This document shows, piece by piece, positions 43,601 to 51,856 of a stretch of 64,000 nt of DNA. This DNA comes from Succinimonas sp045124755 (GTDB taxonomy: Bacteria; Pseudomonadota; Gammaproteobacteria; Enterobacterales; Succinivibrionaceae). The translations under genes and the position numbers were made by a program. Location of the stretch: NCBI RefSeq assembly GCF_045124755.1, contig NZ_JBGVMK010000082.1. One strand, written 5' to 3'. The number at the start of each line of letters is the position of its first letter. Position 1 is the stretch's first letter. The notes under the pieces were generated by a model. That model searched no databases. It saw only the letters and a program-made list of their open reading frames with translations, and was not told the DNA's origin.

Positions 43601-44806
43601 TCAGGCAAACACCTTGGCAAGAGCCTTCTTGTATCTGGCAAAGCCTTCCTTGATATCTTCATCAGGAATGTTAAGAGCCGGAACCGTTCTTATAACATTA
43701 TGACCCGCGGTAAGAACAAAAAGTCCCTCCTCCAGACAGGCCTTAAAGATATCCTTTTGCTTGTCGCTCTTTTCCGGAGTAAGCTCAGCCCCGATAAGAA
43801 GCCCCATGCCGCGCACTTCCTTGAAGCAATGGAATTCATCATTAAGTTCCCGATAAAGCTTACGGAAGAGCTCGGCTTTATTTTTAACCCCGTCAAGGAA
43901 TTCCTGATTATGAACCAGCTCAAATGACCGGCAGCCTACGGCAGTGGCCAGAGGATTTCCGCCGAAGGTGGTACCATGCACGCCAGGCTTAAAGGTTTCC
44001 GCAATCTTATCGGTAGTGAGCATGGCCCCGATAGCGATACCGGCTCCCAGCCCCTTGGCCGAGGTCAAAATATCAGGCACTACCCCGTAAGCCTCGTAGG
44101 CATACATATAACCGGTACGGCCAAAACCAGTCTGTACCTCATCATAGATAAGAAGAGCATGGTTTTCATCACAGAGTATTCTGACAGCCTGAAGATATTC
44201 CCTGTCAGCAGGAACAATGCCGCCCTCACCCTGAATAGGTTCCAGCATTACCGCGCAGGTTCTTTCTGAGATTACTGCTTTAAGAGCTTCCAGATTGTTA
44301 AACTCCACATGAATAACTTCTCCCGGAAGCGGCCCGAAGCCAGTGCGGTACTTTTCCTGTCCGCCCACAGTTACATCAAACAGCGTGCGGCCATGGAAGG
44401 AATTCTCAAAGGAGATTATCTGATCCTTTTCCGGGCCGTAGTTATCATAGGCGTATCTTCTGGCAATCTTAAGGGCAGCTTCGTTTGCCTCGCCGCCGGA
44501 ATTCGCAAAGAACACCTTATCAGCAAAGGTGTTTTCCACCAGATACCGGGCCAAACGAATGGCAGGCTCAGTGCACATATAGTTTGAAATATGCCAAAGC
44601 TTATGAGCCTGTTCTTCCAAAGCCTTAACAATTTCAGGATGACAGTGCCCCATAACATTGACCGCTATACCGGCCGCAAAATCAATGTACTCATTATTCG
44701 CATCATCCCAGAACCGCGAACCCTGGCCCTTAACCGGAATAAAAGGAGCCGGGTTATAAACATTCATTTCATAACGGTTGAAATCCGCTCTTGTAATATC
44801 GGACAT
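43601..44806 (-). CDS. argD: Acetylornithine / succinyldiaminopimelate aminotransferase
   Basis: 401-residue class III PLP aminotransferase. It converts N-acetylglutamate semialdehyde to N-acetylornithine (arginine) and usually also serves lysine/diaminopimelate synthesis. VFFANSGGEANEAALKIAR lies near 98, ENSFHGRTL near 133, and IYDEVQTGFGRTGYMYAYE with the PLP Asp near 220. The Schiff-base lysine is in TSAKGLGAGIAIGA near 250. GTTFGGNPLA is also present. argD lies near crp in other gammaproteobacteria. A catabolic AstC role cannot be excluded, but no ast genes are nearby. Confidence 0.93.
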   Translation of the reverse strand: MSDITRADFNRYEMNVYNPAPFIPVKGQGSRFWDDANNEYIDFAAGIAVNVMGHCHPEIVKALEEQAHKLWHISNYMCTEPAIRLARYLVENTFADKVFFANSGGEANEAALKIARRYAYDNYGPEKDQIISFENSFHGRTLFDVTVGGQEKYRTGFGPLPGEVIHVEFNNLEALKAVISERTCAVMLEPIQGEGGIVPADREYLQAVRILCDENHALLIYDEVQTGFGRTGYMYAYEAYGVVPDILTSAKGLGAGIAIGAMLTTDKIAETFKPGVHGTTFGGNPLATAVGCRSFELVHNQEFLDGVKNKAELFRKLYRELNDEFHCFKEVRGMGLLIGAELTPEKSDKQKDIFKACLEEGLFVLTAGHNVIRTVPALNIPDEDIKEGFARYKKALAKVFA

Positions 44807-45055
44807 ATTTCTGTTGTCACCTATATAAAATCACAGGACTCAAAGCTCAGGATCTGCCTGAACATCCAAAAAACCCCCACATTATACCTGTATTCCGGAT
44901 GACCGGGAGATGCCGGATCTTAAATTGTATAAAATACTCGCTCCGGGACAGCAGGCTCCCCGGATCTGCGAATATCGAAGGGGCTGAAAGAGAAAGAAAA
45001 GGAGAAAGATAAAAGAGCAGTTTGAAAGACGCCTGACAAAACCGCAGCGGGAGCA
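44807..45055. other. Intergenic region between RND permease end and argD start
   Basis: About 250 bp. It should contain the argD promoter on the minus strand. A purine-rich run lies around 44987-45025. No confident terminator for the upstream RND genes was identified. Confidence 0.4.
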
Positions 45056-48000
45056 TTATTTTATGATGTTATCCCCCGCATTCGCGTTACCCCCTCTGTT
45101 ATGCTCGCTATCCTGCGAACAATACTTCCCAAGCTCCTCTTTGAGACGTCTTTCATGCTCGCCGGGAATGCCGGCAAATCCTGCCAGCATGAGATAAATT
45201 CCGGGAACCACAAAAACAGTAATCAGGGTAGCGGTACCCATGCCATAAAAGATCACCGCCCCCAGAGCCTGCCGGCTTTCGTAGCCGGAACCCTTGGCAA
45301 GAATCAAGGGCAAAGCGCCGATTATCGCAGTAAGAGAGGTCATGAGAATAGGTTTAAGACGTCTGAGCGATGCTTTTTTCACCGCATAAAACACCGATTC
45401 TCCGTCCCTTCTCAGCTGATTGGCAAATTCCACAATCAGAATGCCGTTTTTGGTAACCATGCCGATAAGAAGCAAAAGACCGATTTCACTGTAGATATTA
45501 AGAGAAATGTTCATAATCCAGAGCCCCATAAGACCGCCGGAGAGTCCCAGGGGGATGGTCACCATTACTATAACAGGATACAGAAAGCTTTCAAACTGCG
45601 CTGCCAGCACCAGATAAGCCACCAGCACCGCCAGCCCTAAAACCACCGCAAGCTCATTCTCGCTTTCCCGGAAATGCCGGGATTCCCCGTTTAACGCCAC
45701 GGACATGGAAGGCTCCAGATTAGCAGAGCTCCATTTATCCATCCAGTCCAGAGCCTGCCCCAGACTAACACCGGATGCCGGATGAGCGCTGATGGTTATC
45801 GCCTTGTCCCGGTCAAAGTGCGGCAGCTTCTTCGCCCGGGATTTCAGATCAAAGGACGCCACACTGCCCAGAGGAACCATTTCACCATTGGCAGCCCGAA
45901 TATTAAGGGTGCTTATGGAATTGATATCCCGGAACTGATTTTCCGGAGCGCGAATGTAAACATCATATTCCTCGCCCTTGTCTGCAAAGGTAGTATGGCT
46001 GGTACCTCCTAAAGAGGTCTGCAAAGCCTGGGAAATGTTAAGAAGAGGTACTCCCAGTACCGCAGCCTTGTCCACTTTAATGGTAACTTCCACTTCAGGA
46101 GTGTTTTCAGAATAGTTGGTATCGGCATTTATCAGGATCCCGGCTTTTACCGCATCTGCTATCAGCTTGCGGGTAATCCGGTCAAGATCCCGATAATCAT
46201 TGCCCTTTAGAACATACTTTACGGGACTTCCGGAGGTTCCCTTAAACCCCGGCTCATATACATGAAGAGTAAGACCGGGAACATCGGTAAGCTTATTCTT
46301 AATCTCACGCATAAGTTCATGAGAATTTTTATTCCTCTTATCCCAAGGTGCCAGCTGGATAACCACAAACCCGCTCTGATCGGTTCCAGCTCCTAAGGAA
46401 GGGGAACTAAAGCTTACAGAAGATACCTCCCCGGTTTCCAGATACGTCAAAAGAAATCTCTCAATCTCAGACATTTCTCTTTTCATACGATGAATGCTGG
46501 TGCCTTCGCCGCCGCCGGCATAGATGTAGATAACCCCGCGATCCTCCTTGGGCACAAACTGATGCGGCACAGCGTCATAGAACAGAAACACCGCAGAGAC
46601 AATGACAGTCAAAATGGCCGGGTACAGCCACAAACGGCGCAGGAAAAAGAGCAGCGCTTTTTCATAAAAAATGAGCAGCCATTTCATAATGAAATTAAAG
46701 AACCGTACCGGATTGTCGTTCTCTGCGTCGCTTTCTGTGCTTTTCTCTACACCATTCTCTGTGCCGATCTCTGCACCGTTCCCTAAAACATGCTCTTTTT
46801 CACGGTCCTGGCATATCTTCCCTGCTTTCTCATCATTCTTCCCTGCTTTACTTCCTGTTCTGAGAGGTTTCAGAAAAATGCTGGAAAGAGCCGGGGACAG
46901 TGTCAGAGCAATTACCCCGGAAAAGAATACCGCGAGGGACATCATGACGGCAAATTCAATAAACATGGCCCCGGTGATGCCCTGCATGAATATCAAGGGG
47001 AGAAAGATCATAATGAGCACCAGCGTAGTGGCCACAATGGCAAAGCCCACCTCCTGGGCTCCCTTCCATGAAGCCGCCAGAACGCCCATACCCCTCATGA
47101 TGTGATAGGAAATGTTTTCCACCATGACGATGGCATCGTCTACCACCAGACCTATAGCCAGAATCAGGCTTAACAGAGTGATGAGGTTAATGGAAAAGCC
47201 CGCAAAGTACGCTCCGGTAAATGCGGCTATAAGAGATACCGGAACCGTCACTGCGGGAATCAGGGTAGTTCTCCAGGAGCCAATAAATAAATACAGCACC
47301 AAAATCACCAGAAGAGCGGTCAGAGCCAGAGTCTCATAAACCTCGGAAATAGAATTCCGAATGTAAACCGTGGAATCGAAATCAACTTCGAGTTCGGAGC
47401 CTTCGGGCACAAAACGCTTTAATTCCTGCACCTTTTTACGCACGCTGGCCGCCACATCCAGAGGATTGGCCGTGGACATGGGGACTATGCCGATACCGAT
47501 ACTGGACATGCCGTTACGGTGATAGACGCTTTCTTCATTTTTGGCCTGAATGCCTACCTCGGCCACATCCCGGAGTCTGATGGTGCCCTCTATGCCGTCA
47601 TGGCGAATGGGCAGGAGAGCAAAGGATTCAGCATCTACATAAACCCGCTTGATCTCCACCGGAAAATACATGTCATCATTTCTGATTTCACCGCTGGGAA
47701 GTTCAATGTTTTCATGGCCGATGGCAGAAATTATGTCTTCCACGGAAACTCCCAGGGCGGTCATCCGGGCGGGAAGAAGACGAATGTACATCACCTTTTC
47801 CAGAGCTCCTACCGTGGTAACCTGGGAAACCCCGTCAAGCATGCTGATATTGCGCACCACAAACCGTTCGGCATAATCGGAGAGCTCAATGCGGTTCATT
47901 ACCTTGCTGGACAGATTGAGCCAGAGCACCACCTCGCCTTCGCCGCTGTCCCGGGCCACCACGGGTTCATCTATTCCGGAGGGCAGCTTCTTCCGGGCCC

Positions 48001-48340
48001 GGGACACGGCATCTCTGACATCGGACACCGCGGACAGCATAGAAGCATATTCGTTAAACTCAATGCCAATCCAGGTCTTGCCGTTTCTGCTTATGGAAGA
48101 TATTTTTACCACCCCGGAAAGCGTGGAAAGTTCGTCTTCGACAATTTTGGTTACTCTGCTTTCCATAACCTCGGGTGAGGCTCCGGTATAGGTTATGGAT
48201 ATGGAAACCAAAGGACGGGAAACATCAGGAAGCTCCCTTATGGGAAGCCTTAGAAAGCAGATAAGACCGAAAATGGTAATAAGGATACTGAGCACCAGAG
48301 CAAAAACCGGTCTTCTTATGGATATTTCACTCAGGATCAC
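45056..48340 (-). CDS. RND-family efflux permease (AcrB/MexF-type)
   Basis: 1094 residues with the RND plan: one N-terminal helix, a large periplasmic loop, six helices, then a second half of the same shape. TM4 carries the proton-relay pattern ILAIGLVVDDAIVMVEN near residue 400, with adjacent Asp residues. Ser/Gly-rich PSLGAGTDQSGF and DYRDLDR segments fit the pore and docking domains. An additional hydrophilic stretch of about 50 residues (about 497-545), rich in Lys, Glu and Asn, is inserted between TM6 and TM7. The start is GTG at 48340, overlapping the adaptor stop by 4 bp. No outer-membrane factor gene follows, so a shared TolC is presumed. Substrates are unknown. Confidence 0.92.
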   Translation of the reverse strand: MILSEISIRRPVFALVLSILITIFGLICFLRLPIRELPDVSRPLVSISITYTGASPEVMESRVTKIVEDELSTLSGVVKISSISRNGKTWIGIEFNEYASMLSAVSDVRDAVSRARKKLPSGIDEPVVARDSGEGEVVLWLNLSSKVMNRIELSDYAERFVVRNISMLDGVSQVTTVGALEKVMYIRLLPARMTALGVSVEDIISAIGHENIELPSGEIRNDDMYFPVEIKRVYVDAESFALLPIRHDGIEGTIRLRDVAEVGIQAKNEESVYHRNGMSSIGIGIVPMSTANPLDVAASVRKKVQELKRFVPEGSELEVDFDSTVYIRNSISEVYETLALTALLVILVLYLFIGSWRTTLIPAVTVPVSLIAAFTGAYFAGFSINLITLLSLILAIGLVVDDAIVMVENISYHIMRGMGVLAASWKGAQEVGFAIVATTLVLIMIFLPLIFMQGITGAMFIEFAVMMSLAVFFSGVIALTLSPALSSIFLKPLRTGSKAGKNDEKAGKICQDREKEHVLGNGAEIGTENGVEKSTESDAENDNPVRFFNFIMKWLLIFYEKALLFFLRRLWLYPAILTVIVSAVFLFYDAVPHQFVPKEDRGVIYIYAGGGEGTSIHRMKREMSEIERFLLTYLETGEVSSVSFSSPSLGAGTDQSGFVVIQLAPWDKRNKNSHELMREIKNKLTDVPGLTLHVYEPGFKGTSGSPVKYVLKGNDYRDLDRITRKLIADAVKAGILINADTNYSENTPEVEVTIKVDKAAVLGVPLLNISQALQTSLGGTSHTTFADKGEEYDVYIRAPENQFRDINSISTLNIRAANGEMVPLGSVASFDLKSRAKKLPHFDRDKAITISAHPASGVSLGQALDWMDKWSSANLEPSMSVALNGESRHFRESENELAVVLGLAVLVAYLVLAAQFESFLYPVIVMVTIPLGLSGGLMGLWIMNISLNIYSEIGLLLLIGMVTKNGILIVEFANQLRRDGESVFYAVKKASLRRLKPILMTSLTAIIGALPLILAKGSGYESRQALGAVIFYGMGTATLITVFVVPGIYLMLAGFAGIPGEHERRLKEELGKYCSQDSEHNRGGNANAGDNIIK

Positions 48341-49464
48341 AGAACTGCATCTCCTGTCCGGTTCTTTTTGCGGAGGGGCACATCATCAGAAAGCTCTTCC
48401 AGTGTTTTTTCATCGGAAAGCACCCGGACACGATCTCCGTCCGACAGCTTCTCAATACCTTCCGAGACTACCTGCATGCCGGGTCTTATGCCATCAAGAA
48501 CTGCGGCAAAGGATCCGGTCACCGGCCCCAGAACGATGCGCCGCCGGGATACCGTGCCGTCCTTGTTCAGGATAAATACATAGCGATCATCGCCCTGGTA
48601 CCATATTGACTTGAGAGGAATAATCGCATATCTCCCGCCAAAAAGGCTGAGCTCGATTTCCATCATCATGCCATCAAGAAGCCGGACATTGTCATTTTTA
48701 AAAAAGACCCGGATCTTGATAGCCAAAGTGTCGCTTTTAACATGAGTGTCGATCTCCCGCACCACCCCGTTAAACTTTTCATTCGGCCAGGCTTCGGCAG
48801 TGCCTGTAACCTTCTGCCCCGGAACCAGCTGCGACATAAGCCGCTCCGGAATGTTGAAATCCACATAAACCTCAGAGAGGTCATCAAGCTGCAAAAGCAC
48901 ATTTCCGGGCTTAACCAGTTCTCCCGGAGTAAGACGGTGCATGCTTAAAACACCGCTGAAGGGCGCGTAGATCTTTCTTTCCTCAAGAGCGGCCTTTCTG
49001 GCTTCCACCACCGCCTTCTGCTGCTCGGTTTCCGCCCGGAGCTGCTCCATGGAATCAAGACTGACCACCCCCTTACTGTTAAGCTTCTGCATCATGGAAA
49101 GGCGTCTTAACTGATTGTCAAGCCGGACAGTCTCCTCCCGAAGCTTGGCTTCCTCCATGCCATGATCGAGCTCAATAAGAAGCTGCCCTTTTTTAACAGC
49201 CTGAGCCGAAGACACATGGACTTTAGAGATGCGAGCGGTAACCTCTGGGGTGATTTCCACGGATTTGCTGGCAAAAACACGGCCTACCAGAGGAAACACG
49301 AGACCGCTTTTCTGATCCTTTACCGGCACCACCCGGACGCTTTTTTCCAGAGCGGCGGGGCTCGCAGACTGCGGAGCTCCCCGATGCAGTATCCCGAAGG
49401 TATAGCAGTACCAGGAAATGCCCGCAGCAATCAGAAAAAGAAGAAAGGCCAGCGCTTTTTTCAT
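48337..49464 (-). CDS. RND efflux periplasmic adaptor (membrane fusion protein)
   Basis: 375 residues. The N-terminal helix KALAFLLFLIAAGISWYCYTFG acts as signal or anchor. Next come the lipoyl-like hairpin halves (SVEITPEVTARISKVHVSSAQAVKKGQLLIELD near 68-100, and KIYAPFSGVLSMHRLTPGELVKPG), a coiled-coil hairpin between them, and the beta-barrel domain (LVPGQKVTGTAEAWPNEKFNGVVREID). It bridges the permease to an outer-membrane channel. It begins 3 bp after the trpS stop codon, so it is read from the same transcript as trpS. Confidence 0.92.
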   Translation of the reverse strand: MKKALAFLLFLIAAGISWYCYTFGILHRGAPQSASPAALEKSVRVVPVKDQKSGLVFPLVGRVFASKSVEITPEVTARISKVHVSSAQAVKKGQLLIELDHGMEEAKLREETVRLDNQLRRLSMMQKLNSKGVVSLDSMEQLRAETEQQKAVVEARKAALEERKIYAPFSGVLSMHRLTPGELVKPGNVLLQLDDLSEVYVDFNIPERLMSQLVPGQKVTGTAEAWPNEKFNGVVREIDTHVKSDTLAIKIRVFFKNDNVRLLDGMMMEIELSLFGGRYAIIPLKSIWYQGDDRYVFILNKDGTVSRRRIVLGPVTGSFAAVLDGIRPGMQVVSEGIEKLSDGDRVRVLSDEKTLEELSDDVPLRKKNRTGDAVL

Positions 49465-49467
49465 AGA

Positions 49468-50469
49468 TCAGTCAGGAAGCACAAACCCTACAGCGCTGTA
49501 TGCTTTTCTGAGAGTTTCATTGGCCTTGGCATGAGCCTTTTCCGCGCCGATCTTAAAGATGGAACGGAGATAAGCCTCGTCCTCGCGATATTCGCGATAC
49601 TTTGCCTGGATGGGTTTCAGGAATGACACCACTGCCTCGGCGACCTCAGTCTTGAGATGGCCGTACATCTTCCCTTCAAAATGAGTCACCAGTTCCTCAA
49701 CAGGGGTATCGGTAACAGCGCTCATAAGATCCAGAAGATTAGAGACTCCGGGCTTGTTTTCCCAGTCATAGTGTACCACCGGCGGGTTGTCAGAATCGGT
49801 AACAGCCTTCTTCAGCTTTTTGGCCACTGAGTCCGGATCCTCAAGAAGAGTAATGACATTGTTGCGGTTATCATCAGATTTGGACATCTTCTTAAGGGGA
49901 TCCTGAAGACTCATAACCCGGGCGCCAGACTTGGGCACATATCCCTGAGGCAGCGTAAAAATATCGCCGTAAAGCTGGTTGAAGCGATAGGCGATATCCC
50001 GGGTAAGCTCCAGATGCTGCAGCTGATCCTCTCCCACTGGCACCAGATCCGCCTGATACAGAAGAATATCCGCCGCCATCAGCACCGGATAATCAAAGAG
50101 TCCGGCAGTAACATTGTTCTCATAGCGCTTTGACTTATCCTTAAACTGCGTCATTCTGGTAAGCTCGCCCATCTGGGTATAGCAGTTAAGCACCCAGGCA
50201 AGCTGCGCATGGTCAGGAACCTGTGACTGCAAAAAGAGAGTGCTCTTTTCCGGAGTGATACCCACGGCAAGATAAATGGACAAGGTGTTATATATGGCAT
50301 CATGAAGCTTCTTGGGATCCTGACGCACGGTAATGGCATGGGCATCCACCACACTGAATGTGCAGTCATACTCGTCCTGCATTTTTACCCACTGTCTGAG
50401 AGCGCCGATATAATTTCCAATGGAAAGCTCCCCTGAAGGCTGAGCGCCGCTAAAAACTTTTTTCTTCAT
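49468..50469 (-). CDS. trpS: Tryptophanyl-tRNA synthetase
   Basis: 333-residue class I synthetase that charges tRNA-Trp. The HIGH-type motif is in GAQPSGELSIGNYIGAL (residues 8-24), and KMSKS in LKKMSKSDDNRNNV near residue 195. GEDQLQHLELTRDIA is the conserved Trp/adenylate segment. Length equals E. coli TrpS (334). It is 11 bp downstream of gph, the classical rpe-gph-trpS order. Confidence 0.97.
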   Translation of the reverse strand: MKKKVFSGAQPSGELSIGNYIGALRQWVKMQDEYDCTFSVVDAHAITVRQDPKKLHDAIYNTLSIYLAVGITPEKSTLFLQSQVPDHAQLAWVLNCYTQMGELTRMTQFKDKSKRYENNVTAGLFDYPVLMAADILLYQADLVPVGEDQLQHLELTRDIAYRFNQLYGDIFTLPQGYVPKSGARVMSLQDPLKKMSKSDDNRNNVITLLEDPDSVAKKLKKAVTDSDNPPVVHYDWENKPGVSNLLDLMSAVTDTPVEELVTHFEGKMYGHLKTEVAEAVVSFLKPIQAKYREYREDEAYLRSIFKIGAEKAHAKANETLRKAYSAVGFVLPD

Positions 50470-50480
50470 GAATTCAGTCC

Positions 50481-51173
50481 TTAATCTAAACCGCTGATTA
50501 ATACCTTAATCGCTGCAAAATCATCAAAAACATAATCCGGGCCGGAATCCTGAACCGGCTTCCCCCGGTTATAGCCATAAGTAAGGGCAATACTGGTCAT
50601 CCCGGAACGCCGGGCCCCCAGAATATCATTAGAGGAATCCCCTACCATCACGCACTCCTCAGGCTCCGCATGCATCATTGCGCAGGCATAAAGGAAGGGC
50701 TCGGGATCCGGCTTTTTATTACCCAGCACATCTCCGCCCAGCGTAAAAACGAAGTATTCAAGGAGTCCGGCTTTTTCCAGAACCGGTCTCACAAAAACAT
50801 CGGGCTTATTGGAAAGAACTCCCAGACTGATGCCGGAATTCTTAAGATATGAGAGGGTTTCAGGCACTCCGGGATAAATGCTTTCCTTGCAATCACAACA
50901 TGAAGCATAGGTGATATTGAATCCTTCGCGGGCCCTTTTAAGAAGATCCTTATCCACATTGGCAAGATCCGGATCCATGGTTCTGGTAACTGCCCGGGCC
51001 AGAAGCATCATGGCACCGTTTCCCACAAAGGATCTGGTCATCTCCTGAGTAATCTCCGGGAGACCGACACTTTGAAGAGCTCCCAGAACGGCCAGATGCA
51101 ATGAAGGAACGGTATCGGCCAGAGTGCCGTCCAAATCAAAAAGCATGGCCTGGGGCCTGCGGGTAAGAATCAT
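50481..51173 (-). CDS. gph: Phosphoglycolate phosphatase
   Basis: 230-residue HAD phosphatase that removes phosphate from 2-phosphoglycolate, a by-product of DNA repair. The nucleophile motif is MLFDLDGTLADTVPSLH (residues 10-26). Motif II is LGVLSNKPD with Ser/Asn, and motif IV is CVMVGDSSNDILGARRSG. It starts 1 bp past the rpe stop codon. Length and context match E. coli Gph. Confidence 0.94.
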   Translation of the reverse strand: MILTRRPQAMLFDLDGTLADTVPSLHLAVLGALQSVGLPEITQEMTRSFVGNGAMMLLARAVTRTMDPDLANVDKDLLKRAREGFNITYASCCDCKESIYPGVPETLSYLKNSGISLGVLSNKPDVFVRPVLEKAGLLEYFVFTLGGDVLGNKKPDPEPFLYACAMMHAEPEECVMVGDSSNDILGARRSGMTSIALTYGYNRGKPVQDSGPDYVFDDFAAIKVLISGLD

Positions 51174-51174
51174 A

Positions 51175-51828
51175 TTAACGGGAAAGTTCCTGACGCATGG
51201 CAGAAATCACCTCCGTATAGGAATCACTGCCAAAAATAGCGGAACCAGCCACAAACATATTGGCCCCGGCATCAGCAATCTCCCGAATATTGGAGACCTT
51301 TACTCCGCCATCCACTTCAATGGTAAAGTCCTCCGGAGCAACAGCGCGAAGACTCTTGATCTTTTCAAGCATGGCCGGAATAAACTTCTGCCCCCCGAAA
51401 CCGGGATTCACTGACATAACGCACACCATATCCAGCTTATCCCAGACATAATCAAACCAGGAAAGAGATGTCGCCGGATTAAGAGCAAGGCCTGCCTTAA
51501 TGCCAAAGCTGCGAATAAGAGAGAGGGATCTGTCAACATGCTTAGCGGCTTCCGGGTGGAAGGTAATGCTGTTGGCTCCGGCACGGGCAAAACTCTCAAT
51601 AAGTTCATCCACCGGAGACACCATGAGATGCACATCAACGGGAGCAGTAATGCCGTACTTTCTAAGAGCGGTTAAAATCGCGGGGCCAAAGGTCAGATTG
51701 GGAACGTAATGGTTATCCATGACATCAAAATGAATAACATCGGCTCCGGCCTCCAATACCGAGCGAACATCATCTCCCAGCCGGGCCAGATCCGCAGACA
51801 GAATTGAAGGAGCAATTAAATACTTCAT
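51175..51828 (-). CDS. rpe: Ribulose-phosphate 3-epimerase
   Basis: 217 residues from the ATG at 51828, giving the family start MKYLIAPSILSADLARLG; the frame is open further upstream into damX, but that extension is not conserved. It interconverts ribulose 5-phosphate and xylulose 5-phosphate (pentose phosphate pathway) in a TIM barrel. Metal ligands are in VIHFDVMDNHYVPN (His, Asp), DVHLMV, and FTIEVDGGVKVSNI (Asp). MSVNPGFGGQKF binds phosphate. It follows damX directly; dam is absent. Confidence 0.96.
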   Translation of the reverse strand: MKYLIAPSILSADLARLGDDVRSVLEAGADVIHFDVMDNHYVPNLTFGPAILTALRKYGITAPVDVHLMVSPVDELIESFARAGANSITFHPEAAKHVDRSLSLIRSFGIKAGLALNPATSLSWFDYVWDKLDMVCVMSVNPGFGGQKFIPAMLEKIKSLRAVAPEDFTIEVDGGVKVSNIREIADAGANMFVAGSAIFGSDSYTEVISAMRQELSR

Positions 51829-51856
51829 ATATACCTCAGCGCTTCCAAAAGCCGCA

